Under the pieces are notes generated by a model. That model had not been told where the DNA came from, ran no database searches, and worked only from the letters and a program-made list of their open reading frames with translations. This document shows positions 11,558 to 24,600 of a stretch of 64,000 bases of DNA, in pieces. Source of the stretch: Spongospora subterranea f. sp. subterranea (taxonomy: Eukaryota > Endomyxa: Phytomyxea > Phytomyxea > Plasmodiophorida); NCBI GenBank assembly GCA_049724395.1, contig JAUGWO010000178.1, positions 52,583-116,582 on the forward strand, read 5' to 3'. A program made the position numbers and the translations under genes. The stretch's first letter is position 1. Each line of letters opens with the position of its first letter.

Positions 11558-12190
11558 GTTGCTTATAAACCATTGGGCGTCATTCCATCGTTGCTTATAA
11601 ACATTGGGCGTCATTCCATCGTTGCTTATAAACCATTGGGCGTCATTCCATCGTTGCTTATAAACATTGGGCGTCATTCCATCGTTGCTTATAAACCATT
11701 GGGCGTCATTCCATCGTTGCTTATAAACCATTGGGCGTCATTCCATCGTTGCTTATAAACATTGGGCGTCATTCCATCGTTGCTTATAAACCATTGGGCG
11801 TCATTCCATCGTTGCTTATAAACATTGGGCGTCATTCCATCGTTGCTTATAAACCATTGGGCGTCATTCCATCGTTGCTTATAAACCATTGGGCGTCATT
11901 CCATCGTTGCTTATAAACCATTGGGCGTCATTCCATCGTTGCTTATAAACATTGGGCGTCATTCCATCGTTGCTTATAAACCATTGGGCGTCATTCCATC
12001 GTTGCTTATAAACCATTGGGCGTCATTCCATCGTTGCTTATAAACCATTGGGCGTCATTCCATCGTTGCTTATAAACCGTTGGGCGTAATTCCATCGTTG
12101 CTTATAAACCATTGGGCGTCATTCCATCGTTGCTTATAAACCGTTGGGCGTAATTCCATCGTTGCTTATAAACCATTGCGCGTTATTCCA
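11558..12190. repeat. 31/32-bp minisatellite, about 20 copies
   Basis: The unit contains GTTGCTTATAAACC, then ATTGGGCGTCATTCC. Copies alternate between 32 bp (AACCATTGGG) and 31 bp (AACATTGGG), giving partial 63-bp higher-order periodicity in the first half. The 3'-most copies are degenerate (CGTTGGGCGTAATTCC). The array ends about 32 bp before the 5'-nucleotidase ATG at 12222. Every copy carries a TATAAA-like element (TTATAAA). Frames through it encode only repeats. Confidence 0.93.
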
Positions 12191-12221
12191 TCTTCGCCAG
12201 ATCCATCCATTGTCGTTATCG

Positions 12222-14218
12222 ATGGTTGATCGAAAACCTGATCCCTCTGCAACTGACAAATCAGTATCCTCTAAATTCAATGCATTCCGCATCATTTGTG
12301 TTAATGATATCTACACATTCGATAACGCTTCTGGCCATGGAGGTTTCGCATCTGTGTCTACTTTAATAAACAGGTTGAGGAGCGAATATGGCAAAAGTAT
12401 CAGAACTCTACAGTATCGCGTTCGAGTTTGCTAATGGAAGTCCACGCTCAGATTGCTTCGTGACCGTCAATGGGGATTTTCTTGGTGGCTCCTCACTCGC
12501 AGAACAAACTAAAGGAAAGGTGATTATCGATATACTAAACTACATGAACATTGATGCAGTTGTACTGGGGAATCATGAGGTACTACAAAACATCAGTGTT
12601 TCATTGATCATTCTTAGTTTAAAATCAGTTTGACTTCTCAACCCAAGTCCTAGAGGAGCGCATATCCGAGTCTAACTTCAGTTGGTTTGGAAGTAATGTG
12701 ACGTCGTCTGTCACCGAAGATCATATCCCCGGTACGATATCCACCAAGGTCATCAAATCAGATGATGGACTTCAAATTGGAGTTTTTGGGATATGCACTC
12801 CATCAACGCCATTCATGTTAGTTCCTGTTGGATTTCTCCCGTTTCCGTGTTGGTAACGTTCCAGCATTCATCATCTAATTCGTCAGATCATATCCATGTA
12901 AAACTACTCAGTTTTCCGATCCTGTTCAATGTAGTCGAGTGATGATAGACACCCTAAAGGCCGAAGCTGATCCAGACCTAGTTGTTGCCCTGACCCACCT
13001 TAGACAAACTGGCGATCTTGAACTTGCCGAGAATATCAATGGTATTGATGTGATTTTGGGGGGACATGATCAGTAAGTGCCCAATATATATTCCTTGCTC
13101 GAATATTCATATCAGTTCATACCTGTAGTGATCCTTTCTTGCTCCACAAGAATCGTACTCTGATCCTGAAGTGTGGCCAAAACGGTAATTCATCGATAAA
13201 TTCTTTTTTAATTTGTAGTAACAATCGTTCAGGTTATTGGGTTGGTGTGCTCGATATCAAATGGAGGAGGCTTAATGGATTCTTTCGAACATTATCTGAC
13301 AATGTCATTACAATCAACCTGTGATGTTGATCAAGATCCTGGTGTGTTGGATATTGCTGGTCGGCACTATGCTGATCAAAATCCGGAGCATGCGCTACTG
13401 GATTTGGACGAGCCAATCGTCGAAATGTTAGGTAATCAATCAGTGATGCTCTGGCTCACGCTTTTATCGATGACGTTGATGCGAAGGGGTTCCTCTTGAT
13501 ACTCGTACGTCTACACTTCGTGTTTCAGAAGCCTCGTCCGGAAATCTGGTTGCCGACTGTCTCTATGCTTTCTTCACGAGTTACGGAGCGGAACCTGATT
13601 TGGCGTTGATCAATGGAGGTTTTATTCGAGGAGACAAACTGTATGATAGGGAGCGAGACGGATCGCATATAACCAAACGAATTGTGTTTGAGGAAATGCC
13701 TTTCCCAAAGAATGCTGTATGTATTGATATTTCTGGAAGTATGGCACCTTCTCCTCAACTGTGTTGTCGCATTACAAATTCGCTGATTGATATCTAGTAT
13801 CACTTCTTGGCGCCATTGAGCAACATATTCGCGACTATCCACATGCATCTGGCGCTTTTCCGCATTTTTCATCAAACGTCCGCATTCAATTCACACATGA
13901 CAAAATTGCCGGAAACCGTATCCATTTATTTACCATCAACAACATTGAAATTGATCACACGCGCAGGTATTTCACGAATCAACTTCACTGTTATTTCATC
14001 CTTTGATCAATGTATTCAGATATCGATTGGCTACCTCCGCGTTCATCGCCAGCGGGGGTGACGGTTGTAGTCATTATTACAACACCATTGTCGTACCTGA
14101 ACTACCTGAAAGGCGTATTTCCGATATTGTTGTATGGGCATTAGAGCGTCATCGCGATCAGAACACCCCTGTGTATCTGAATGTTGACGGGAGAATTACT
14201 GATTCGTCATCGAAATAA
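12222..14218 (+). CDS. 5'-nucleotidase / UshA-type metallophosphoesterase, with one +1 disruption
   Basis: The family hydrolyses nucleoside monophosphates or related phosphoesters with two metal ions. After the ATG at 12222 come IICVNDIYTFDNASGHGGFA, GDFLGG, LGNHE joined over a 49-nt intron to FDFSTQVLE, then THLRQTGDLELAENINGID with GGHD, all metallophosphoesterase motifs in order. The C-terminal 5'-nucleotidase domain follows: VPLDTRTSTLRVSEASSGNL, ALINGGFIRG, then PGKxY-like late blocks and a tail ending at 14218. I place eight introns, all GT-AG. There is no signal peptide, so it is probably cytosolic. Between LSDNVITINL and DVDQDPGVLDIAG the frame changes by one base at 13322, where the zero frame meets TGA (13322-13324); no intron fits. 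About 520 residues. Confidence 0.78.
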
Positions 14219-14587
14219 AACTCCTATATCTATATAACTCTATTGGGTTTTTTGTGATTTTTGTCCACGGCTAAAAAAAATGCTGGTAAATTGGTGATGC
14301 TCAGAATAAAATGGGGACCTTGTCGCATGATAATCGATACAATAGATCTTGTTGTCACAATATCTCCCAAATTTGCCTTTAGTCGTTATTTGCAACTTGA
14401 ACAACTTGAATTCTGGGTGAATCTACACGCTTTCGGTCCTGCTCCAGTACACGGTGATGCCAATACAGTATTGCACATCGCTGCTCTTGAGAAAATGTAA
14501 TGCATTTTCATAAATGTTTACCGTCCTATTGATGGATTTCTCGTACAGCACGGGATTCGAATAGCGTACTTTCATTACATGGCCAAA
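14219..14587. other. Intergenic region between convergent genes
   Basis: No supported gene. One 79-residue plus frame (14261-14500) has no recognised features. The flanking genes converge here, so this probably holds both 3' UTRs. Confidence 0.5.
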
Positions 14588-16418
14588 TTATAACTTTGCT
14601 ACGTTGTTCTTTGCTCTCATAGCCCTAACTCTTGGACTCTGCACGTTTGGTATTTTCGCAAACACGACGGAACTAACCGCGTTCGCCAAAAACCTAAGTG
14701 TGTGCGCTTGAACAGAGCTCTTTGTATTCTGCCGAAACTGGTAGAAGATATTATCTAATGTCGATTGAGCTTTTCTAGAAGTTGTCGAAAACGGACAATC
14801 AGAAGCGTTTGCGATGATCGGCATCAGTAACGACTGTAACTGATCAACAATAATGGATTGATAGCGAAGTCGATCGTGGAGAACATGGAACATATCTGGG
14901 TTCCGGAACTCTGTAAAGCACATCACGATGCAGATGATGCCATCAACCAATAACGGCAGAATAAACAGAGATCGATTCGGTAACGATGTGGCGATGCTGT
15001 TTTTCAAACACATCCACGTATGAAGAGTCTGAGTATATAACTCATTTGGCGCCTTTGAACTGGACTGGGGAATACTAGGAGAGCTGAGAAGAAAATTGGA
15101 ATAGTGAGACAGTAATGTGATTATTCGGCGACAAAGAGGGCGAAAGAGGATCGAGCGAATCTGTTCAATATCGTTGTTCGTATATTTGGGAAACGATGGG
15201 ATGTGTCTCAAAAACAGTTGAATCAAACGGTCGACATCATCGGTAGATGCGTTGAAGAGCGATGTCGGATCCTGTTTTGCCTCTGTCGTTTTGTGGTCAT
15301 GACCTGCTTTGAGCATATGGCGAATGCTCAATAAAGCAGGATGCACGGATACATCAGATGCTGAATATGAACTGCTAATCGATGACACCATTGATGATAA
15401 CAACTTGCCCATGTCCCCCGTATACCGATTCGCATAACAGAAGTTGTGGTAGCATCGTAAACGGTTATGGATCAGATCAAGAACAATCAGGAGGTGATTG
15501 TTCTCCACCACTGTAATTAAAGAATATACTATCCAATTTTGACCGTTTTCGCTTTCCGGATGCGGTATCGCCGAATATGCTGTTCCCAACACTGTTCATC
15601 ACCCTCAGCTTTTTGCATTTTGCCCATTTTGTTTGATGAACGACTTGGTGGCTTTGGTCGTCCCTCCTTCTTTGACCATTAAGCTCTGTTTTTGGATCGG
15701 CTTGGCATTTTCGTGATGATGACGGTGTTTTAGGCCTGACAATATGAGCCCAGGTCACTTGAACCACATCGGATATCCACCCGTTTGATCTCCACCAAAA
15801 CCGGTATTTCAGTCGTCCACCACTTTCGTCTGAAAGCAGCCGTTGGCGAATTAGCTCAATATTTGCTGATGATGGAGTAACTGAGATGTGGTTCAAGTAT
15901 TGTGCTAGAAAGCGATTCTCGATACACTTGTGAATTTCAGGCGAAAATGAGCAATCTCGGCGAACAGGATTCCCCTTCGCATCTGAGAGTTGGGATAATT
16001 CAATTACAAAGGCGAATCCATCCGGGCTAATATGTCGTTGTCTCAGATAGCTGTTGTATCGCTCACGTACGAGGTGTGCCTCACGATGCAGCGCAAGTTG
16101 ACTCGAAGACGTTGAAACTTTTGGCCGACATGCGTCTACGTTTGTCGGATGATGAGATCCATCGTGCCCACTGTTCGGAGGCTCCTGGTCGGAACCGGTC
16201 ACCGCACGTAGATCATTGAGTAAATGATGTAATTCCCGCTCAATCACACGCTCATCTTCACATATCTGTAATGTCTGTCGGGGCTGATCGCAGAGTAGAT
16301 TGCTAATTTTCATGTGCGATCCATTATAACCATTAAGGTTATGATCGATCGTCATGTGTACAGCCGTTGAGGAAGTGGTAACGGGAACGGGTTTATCACG
16401 GTGATATGCAACACACAT
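14588..16418 (-). CDS. Unrecognised alpha-helical protein
   Basis: I do not recognise the family. Two long overlapping minus frames (15477-16418 and 14588-15592) join through an approximately 83-nt GT-AG intron (donor after KKLRVMN, acceptor before VENNHLLIVLDL), giving about 570 residues. The N-terminal half has a conserved-looking block with RERYNSYLRQRHISPDGFAF and RLKYRFWWRSNGWISDV. The C-terminal half is Leu/Ile-rich and helical (NHLLIVLDLIHNRLRCYHNF, FLRHIPSFPK, LFILPLLVDGI). I considered a Mediator-type scaffold but found no firm motif. The 43-bp minisatellite begins about 19 bp upstream of the ATG at 16418. Confidence 0.6.
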
Positions 16419-16436
16419 GATAACATAGATATACCT

Positions 16437-18425
16437 TTGTAGAAATTTGATGTGTCAGGACACCCTACAATACAGATAATGGAAGTGATGTGTCAGGATA
16501 CCCTACAAGCGTAACAAATAATGAAAGTGATGTGTCAGGATACCCTACAAGCGTAACAGATAATGGAAAGTGATGTATCAGGACACCATACAAGTGTAAC
16601 AAATAAGGAAAATGATGTGTCAGGACACCCTACAAATACAGATAATGGAAGTGATGTGTCGGGATACCCTACAAGCGTAACAGATAATGGAAAGTGATGT
16701 ATCAGGACACCTTACAAGTGTAACAGATAGTGGAAAGTGATGTATCACACCTTACAAGTGTAACAGATAATGGAAAGTGATGTATCAGGACACCAGATAA
16801 TGGAAAGTGATGTATCAGGACACCCTACAAGTGTAACAGATAATGGAAAGTGATGTATCAGGACACCCTACAAGTGTAACAGATAATGGAAAGTGATGTA
16901 TCAGGACACCCTACAAGTGTAACAGATAATGGAAAGTGATGTATCAGGACACCCTACAAGTGTAACAGATAATGGAAAGTGATGTATCAGGACACCTTAC
17001 AAGTGTAACAGATAATGGAAAGTGATGTATCAGGACACCTTACAAGTGTAACAGATAATGGAAAGTGATGTATCAGGACACCTTACAAGTGTAACAGATA
17101 ATGGAAAGTGATGCTATCAGGACACTACAAGTGTAACAGATAATGGAAAGTGATGTATCAGGACACCCTACAAGTGTAACAGATAATGGAAAGTGATGTA
17201 TCAGGACACCTTACAAGTGTAACAGATAATGGAAAGTGATGTATCAGGACACCTTACAAGTGTAACAGATAATGGAAAGTGATGTATCAGGACACCCAAG
17301 TTACAAGTGTAACAGATAATGGAAAGTGATGTATCAGGACACCTACAAGTGTAACAGATAATGGAAAGTGATGTATCAGGACACCCTACAAGTGTAACAG
17401 ATAATGGAAAGTGATGTATCAGGACACCTTACAAGTGTAACAGATAATGGAAAGTGATGTATCAGGACACCTTACAAGTGTAACAGATAATGGAAAGTGA
17501 TGTATCAGGACACCTTACAAGTGTAACAGATAATGGAAAGTGATGTATCAGGACACCTTACAAGTGTAACAGATAATGGAAAGTGATGTATCAGGACACC
17601 TACAAGTGATGTATACCTTACAAGTGATAATGGAAAGTGATGTATCAGGACACCTTACAAGTGTAACAGATAATGGAAAGTGATGTATCAGGACATACAA
17701 GTGTAACAGATAATGGAAAGTGATGTATCAGGACACCCTACAAGTGTAACAGATAATGGAAAGTGATGTATCAGGACACCCTACAAGTGTAACAGATAAT
17801 GGAAAGTGATGTATCAGGACACCTTACAAGTGTAACAGATAATGGAAAGTGATGTATCAGGACACCTTACAAGTGTAACAGATAATGGAAAGTGATGTAT
17901 CAGGACACCTTACAAGTGTAACAGATAATGGAAAGTGATGTATCAGGACACAAGTGTAACAGATAATGGAAAGTGATGTATCAGGACTTACAAGTGTAAC
18001 AGATAATGGAAAGTGATGTATCAGGACACAGATACAAGTGTAACAGATAATGGAAAGTGATGTATCAGGACACCTTACAAGTGTAACAGATAATGGAAAG
18101 TGATGTATCAGGACACCCTACAAGTGTAACAGATAATGGAAAGTGATGATAATGGAAAGTGATGTATGGAAAGTGATGTATCAGGACACCTTACAAGTGT
18201 AACAGATAATGGAAAGTGATGTATCAGGACACCCTACAAGTGATACAAGTGTAACAGATAATGGAAAGTGATGTATCAGGACACACCTTACAAGTGTAAA
18301 GTCGTAACAGATAATGGAAAGTGATGTATCAGGACACCTTACAAGTGTAACAGATAATGGAAAGTGATGTATCAGGACACCTTACAAGTGTAACAGATAA
18401 TGGAAAGTGATGTATCAGGACACCC
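16437..18425. repeat. 43-bp minisatellite, about 45 copies (2 kb)
   Basis: The unit is 43 bp, containing GATAATGGAAAGTGATGTAT, CAGGACACC and TACAAGTGTAACA. Central copies are nearly identical, differing mainly at CACCC versus CACCT, while the first five (16437-16680) are diverged (GTGTCAGGATACC, GCGTAACA). Truncated copies occur near 16790, 17610, 17940 and 18150. Homogeneous core with degenerate edges is what unequal exchange or gene conversion produces. It fills the space between the unknown gene at 14588-16418 and the 3' end of the kelch/EGF gene. Confidence 0.95.
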
Positions 18426-18663
18426 AACGAGTACAGAGCACCATAGATACAAATAAAATGCAATGAATGTATGAGAACACGCTACAAGTATAACAGATGA
18501 TGTGAATTGATTCAGTATAACGGATGATAGTAAATTATCAGGTACAATGCTATTACACGCTCAGTACGCCCGAAAATTCATCCCAACTCCAAATAAAACC
18601 GAAGCATGACAATTGATTTTATAGTACATTGAGTAGCATTGTGAGCATTTAATCCAATTATCC

Positions 18664-21600
18664 TCAATTTTGAGCTTCAATCCACTCACTGGAAACATTT
18701 TGCTCGGATCTTAACGACCCCTGAGGTCGATGGCGAATCCAAAAAGCAACCACAATTATGATGGCACATGTTATTGCAAATACAGCTGTTATGATTGAAT
18801 AGTCTGGTGTGTCAGATGTGTGGACGGTGCCCTGCTGATGGGAATCATCTTCCAAAACGCTAGATACGGGAATATTGTCGACCGGTATCTCACTTTCATT
18901 GATGTTGGTACTGTCCCCTTCACTGACTATCAATTCAATCCCCCTGGGCTCGACGCTAGTAGATTCAGCCACGGGCACGCCGATGGGCGTCTCGAAATGT
19001 GATGCGAGAATTGGAATATCGCTGTCAGATGATGTCGACGGATCAGAAAGTTCAATTGTAGTTGTTAGGACAACGCTGTGCTGATTGGCATCATGTTCCG
19101 CGGCACAGGCGATGGGATTGACGGTGTCTGTTTCGGAAACTTGTGCAGTTGTAGGCGTATCGCAATCAGGTGAGTGCACACAATCAGAGTTTTCAATCAT
19201 AGGGACAGCGCTGCATTGATAGGAATCATCCATGGCGACTGTAAGAGGCTCGTTGGTGCATTTCTCGGAATTTGCCAGCGTATCGCTGTCACATGATTGC
19301 GCACACTCACATGGTTCAACCACAGAGGCACTTTGTTGCTGGGAATAGTCTTCCGTGAGCACAGAAAGCGGCTCGTTGGTGCCTTTCTCGGAAGCTGTCG
19401 TGGTATCACTCTCAGGGGGTGCCGCTGTTTCAGATTCATCATCCACCCATGAATCGCATTGCTCTTGGTGATATTCTTCCACAAGGCCTGCCCTGTCAGT
19501 GCTTTTCTCGGACACCTGCTCTGCGCTCAGCAAATCGTTATCCGATGATCTCGCCTGTTCATGTTTTGCAGGTATAGGAACATCACCGCATTGTTGATGG
19601 CCATCACCCTCCACGGTGTCTGCAATCGAGTTGCCATAGTCTCTCGCGGAAACTTGTGCAGTAGTCGACGTATCGCTGTCAATTAGTGTCGACTGACAAT
19701 CGATTTCAGCTTCAGGGACATTGCTCTGCTGATGTGAATTTTCTTCCTCGGCATGTGGCTGGTCGGAAGATTGTGCAGTTCCCAACGTTTGCCTTTCAGT
19801 TAACGTCACTCCATCAAACGATTCATAGTTTGTCCCCATAGCTGAAGAGCAAAACTGTTTGTCTTTCTGTTCTTGACTCTCAAGGAACGCCGCGGATTCA
19901 CCGTCTTCATCTTTCTGGTTCATGTGAGCCCCGATATAGGAGTTAGGGGAGGCAGTGTTTTCGTGAATAGATTCTCTGTTGTTTGGCTCCTTCTCGTATT
20001 CCTGCGAAATTATAGAAACTGGTGGGTTTTCCTTAGGCCCTCCTTCATCTATTTTGATAGAAATGATATTAAAATTTGTACATCAGAACGAGCAGGAAAA
20101 CCTTAGTACCTGCCGACTTGCGTTCCAATTCAACGCGTTTAACGTTTGGAGCGTCATTGCTGTTTGAAGTGGACGCACCCATTTCTGCGGCTGCAGAAGT
20201 TTTCCCATTGGTTCTTTTGATTGAAACGGGCGGAATGCTCTGTAACCCACATGTTAGTTGCCCGGTCAGTACGTGGAAGATTTCAGAATCAGGATTCCCA
20301 CCGCATGGCTTGAAAAATCGATAGCTTTACTGAACATATTGTCGTGGATGCAGACTGATCTTTCTTTGTTTGGGATCATTCCGGTGGAACACGGCTGACA
20401 GTTCGGCATAAAGCCTAGTGATACCGAATTTACCGTCCCTTCAGGACAGCTAGAACAATATTCTCTCGTATCAACACTCATCACATAACATGCCAAACGG
20501 TGGATGGACGGTGGAATGCATGAAATTTCCTTCGGCAGGAACACCTCGGTGCCTTGGTTCGGGTTCCAAGCCTTCAAAGCATCGACGGGAACCTGTATTA
20601 TCCCTGCTCCAGACAGCGCCCTTTTTCATCAGAAGCAGATCAGAACCGATAACGCGATATACTTCAGAAAGCTTACAATTTGCAATTTTTAGGAACGCCA
20701 GATAGCGACTTGCGAGAAAAAATAAGTTCTTTGTCAGCATGTATACTTCTAAGCAAAAATTTTAGATTGAAATTTTATCTGCGAGCGGTTTGAGATCCTA
20801 CAAGCGAGCCATTGTGGTTGGGTAATTTTCATCTTCAAGTCTGCCATTGTGTGGATCATGAATCTCACTAATTGAAATGTAAATTACAGGCAGAAAATCG
20901 ATGGCCAAAGAATTCACATTAGTCGACATTCCGACGACCGCAGATTAAGGGATTTCGCGGGCAGATCTTTTATCCTAAATGCACATAAGAATAGGCATCT
21001 TATTAACTGCTAGATGACTGACCTGAGGAATGTCTCCGCAGACAATTTCGGGGAAATCAACCATCTTTCGAACGTGGTTCCTGTTAATGTCATGGCCCTT
21101 GGGTGTATAAGCATCGTCCCAGATCAACGTCAACATTCTAAAAACCAATGAATCTTCTCCGTACAAAGCACTGAGATTGAGTTGCGTACATTTGCCGTAT
21201 CGCTTCATCATCGCAATGGCCATCCACAGGCTTTATATCGTGTATACATTTACTGCAAATGAGGATTTAGATGACCAGAGACGTCATGCCGATGTGAATA
21301 GCGTTACATGTTGTAAACATTGGACTTCTCGTCATGCTGGCATTCGCATCCAGGCCAGCTTAGGCAGCAGTCTTTTGCCGCTAAAATTGTTGCAACATTG
21401 ATGAGGGTAGTTGCAATCACAAAACGCAAAAACCATTGAGCTGTCATTGTATGTTGAGGTGATAACATAAGAATGAGTCCCGCCGATGATTTCAATTTAA
21501 TATACAGTCGTCGCAAGCACAGCCATGGCAGGACATGACCCCATTGACATGTGTAACCCGCATTTCATTCGATTACCCTGTTCACACGCACTGGTGTGGG

Positions 21601-24600
21601 GGGAAGTTAAGTGGACCATGCACGGTACGTGATTGCGGGTACGCCGTACTTCGTCAGTCAGACTTGAGAACGAGAGCTGAAAGGTGACATGCGCGGCGCC
21701 CTTGCGACCGTGCAATTTTGATCGCGTTGGACGTGATGTTTAAAGCGGACCCGCTTCATCATCGGTTGAAGCACTTAAGAATTGACCACTCGCTGGTCAC
21801 TTGATTCTATATCAAGTTGCTGAGTCCAGTTAAATGGAGTAAATTGTGGCGAAAAAACGATGCCACCAATAAACTGTTGCGCGTCCACTTGATGATCTGG
21901 TCTAAAATCAAATCACAGAATTTGCATGATCTACTGCTGCTGAATAATCTTTTGTTTTGGACCGTTGCTGAATTTGGTAGCGAGGACCGATCTTCATCGT
22001 TGCCATAAACTCGATCTTAGCTTTCAGATTCAATAAGATTTCAGTGCATTAGGAATGGCAGAATCTCTGCCTTGAAGCACCTTTTGTTTAACCGTTTATC
22101 GCTGATAGTGCTGCCTGGAAGGAAATACATATTGCGCTTCATTATCATTCTTAATTGATTGTCTGAAACTGCGTTCGTATACAACCGTCATCAACAGGAG
22201 AGATACCAGACCGCGTTGCTAGAACCGATCGCTACAAGAGGTGGCAAAATGATGATTTTTCTGTAAACGAAATGCAATACACCGCAGTATAAATCAAATC
22301 GTAGTAAAAACGTACGTGTAGTCTGCACTGCGGCCTCGACTACAACGTCGCAATCAGATTGAAAAAGCTAGCGGAGTCTTTGCCACGTAAACAAAACTTT
22401 CACAGACCATACTTAATAACCGCGCGATTTCAACGACGCATCAACAGCCCGATTCGTTCACCGTTAGCTTCCAGAAGGTGTTCTTGATATCCAATATTGT
22501 TGCATCGAATAGGTAATAGTTTTAGTTTACTCCAAAGAAGACTTCAAAAGAATCTGTATTGAACTAAGCAATACACTAATAAAATATATACCGCCCATGA
22601 GACTTGACTGTTTTGTTGAACGGCGTATGATATGCTATCGTCCTTGAAGAATGCGACTATAAGCATGGATATGAGTACTCTTTGATTGGTTGATTAGCAT
22701 CTGCAAATACATACAATTGGAGCAGTCATGACCGATATATTTGAACCCACTATAGACTTTTGGATCACAAATACATGTGCCTAGTGGTTCACACAAACCA
22801 TGTCCCGAACATTTTCCGGGGCAAGACACTAATGAAATGTTATTCATACCAACTGTGCTTGAAGGCAAATCTGACCGAATTCGCATCCATCTCCGTAAAA
22901 CTCGGTGGTACATGTACAGGTTGGAGCTTCTGGAAAATTGTCAAAACAAATGCCTCTGGCTGAATTGGAGCAATTGTTATTGATACAGAAAGGCGAATCA
23001 CACTTAATTCCCCTATAGCCATCAAAACACTGGCATTTGCCGGCGACGCAGGCGCCCTAATACATCGACAATCAATTATTAACAGTCGGACACCTAGGCG
23101 CTATTGGTCAAGTACCCGGTCATTGCAGTGCTTGCAAACTGGAAGACGGTTTTCAAAATGGCACACGTCACCAGTGCATATTTTCATGCTGCAGTCGTCA
23201 TCGAACCAATTTTCCTGGCACCTGCAGGTTCCGAACAAACATACCTGTTGCGTTCTAAATACAGAAAACATTGAAAACATGGCGGCGATTTTTACTCCAT
23301 TGCCTGAGCACTCTGGCAGACCAGAGTACTTTGATCCACCGCAGTTGTCCAGTTCAATGGCCCAAACGTCATTGAATACAAGCTCGGCACCTAAAGCATT
23401 TTGTATTGATGAGTCGCGTCCTATGCCTCCAACAAGAACTAAAGTGTTTGATCCTGGAACAGCTGTCAAACTATACGACATTCTTTGTTGCGGAATTTTG
23501 CCTAAACATACAGTTGATAAGCGATGATAGGGTAATTTTACTTTCAAATAATACTTCGACCAGGCGTTTCAAGCAGTGCCCATTTAGAAGCAACGAGGTC
23601 GAACTGCCACGTATCTTGGAAAAAAAATTCGTCATAAAATCTGGTATAGCATTGGATTATACGTTGTGTCATGTGAAGATTGCTTGTTGGATGAAACTCA
23701 CCCACCGAAGAGGTATAGATGCTTCCCAATCACGGCAGACTGGATTCCAGTACGAGAATGCGGAGAATATGGCGCTGTTCCTTTCTATTAGAGCAAACCG
23801 TCAACCACGCTTGATTTACCTCTTGGACCGTGTATCTGTGTCCAACGATTATTTCTTAAATCTAGTTTCCAGAAGTCGCTAAGAGAAGGTTCCTGGCTTG
23901 TCTGATTGATGTTTGCATAAACTCCTCCATAAATATACAAGAAATTACTGTATATGCTGGCCGAATGTCCAAGGCGAGGTAATGGTACCTAAACCGGGTT
24001 CTTTCAAATAATGACCAGGTCTCGATTTCACTGTACGTACACCAGTTGCATTATCGGCGGCAGATGTTCTTCGCTCATGCCAAGTGTAGTCATCAAAGTT
24101 GAATTCCCACACCTCAGATAAGGATTCATGAATGCGATGTCCACCATAAATTATCATCAAATTATTATATTGTTTTGCTGTTGTCCGCCACCGTTTTCCA
24201 GGGCCATCAACTAATTGAGTCCAGCCTTGAGGGCGAAAAACTAAACCTCCGTTTCCATCCGGAGAAAAGCCAGCGGTCATTCTAAATTCCCACCTATGCA
24301 AATGTAATAAGAAATCAATGATGGCTTTCGTTCATCTAACAGCGTCATATACACGTCATTGCAGTAGTCAGCGCAGAGTTGGCTATAGCCTCCAAACATA
24401 ATCAGCCTTTGACCATAAATCGACATTGCCGGACGAACCCGGGCCCCTGGCCAAATGCTTCCGTTCGGTTTCGGGATCTCACTCCAAAATTGCGCCTTAA
24501 TATCATATATCCAGAAATCATCCAGAATGATAACGTCTTCTTCGAACGAACAATCATTTCCAAAAAAACCATCGGAGCAAACGCAAGTCCGGTTTGATGC

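Noticed and set aside
11558-12190. CRISPR-like array
   Set aside because: The units are directly adjacent with no unique spacers, and the genome is eukaryotic; it is a minisatellite.
11408-12434. ORFs of 60-116 residues on both strands across the 31/32-bp array
   Set aside because: They only translate repeat units in frames set by unit length; the gene start is the ATG at 12222 after the array.
14588-16418. Mediator subunit 12 or another named scaffold
   Set aside because: General helical character only; no diagnostic motif could be matched, so it is left unnamed.
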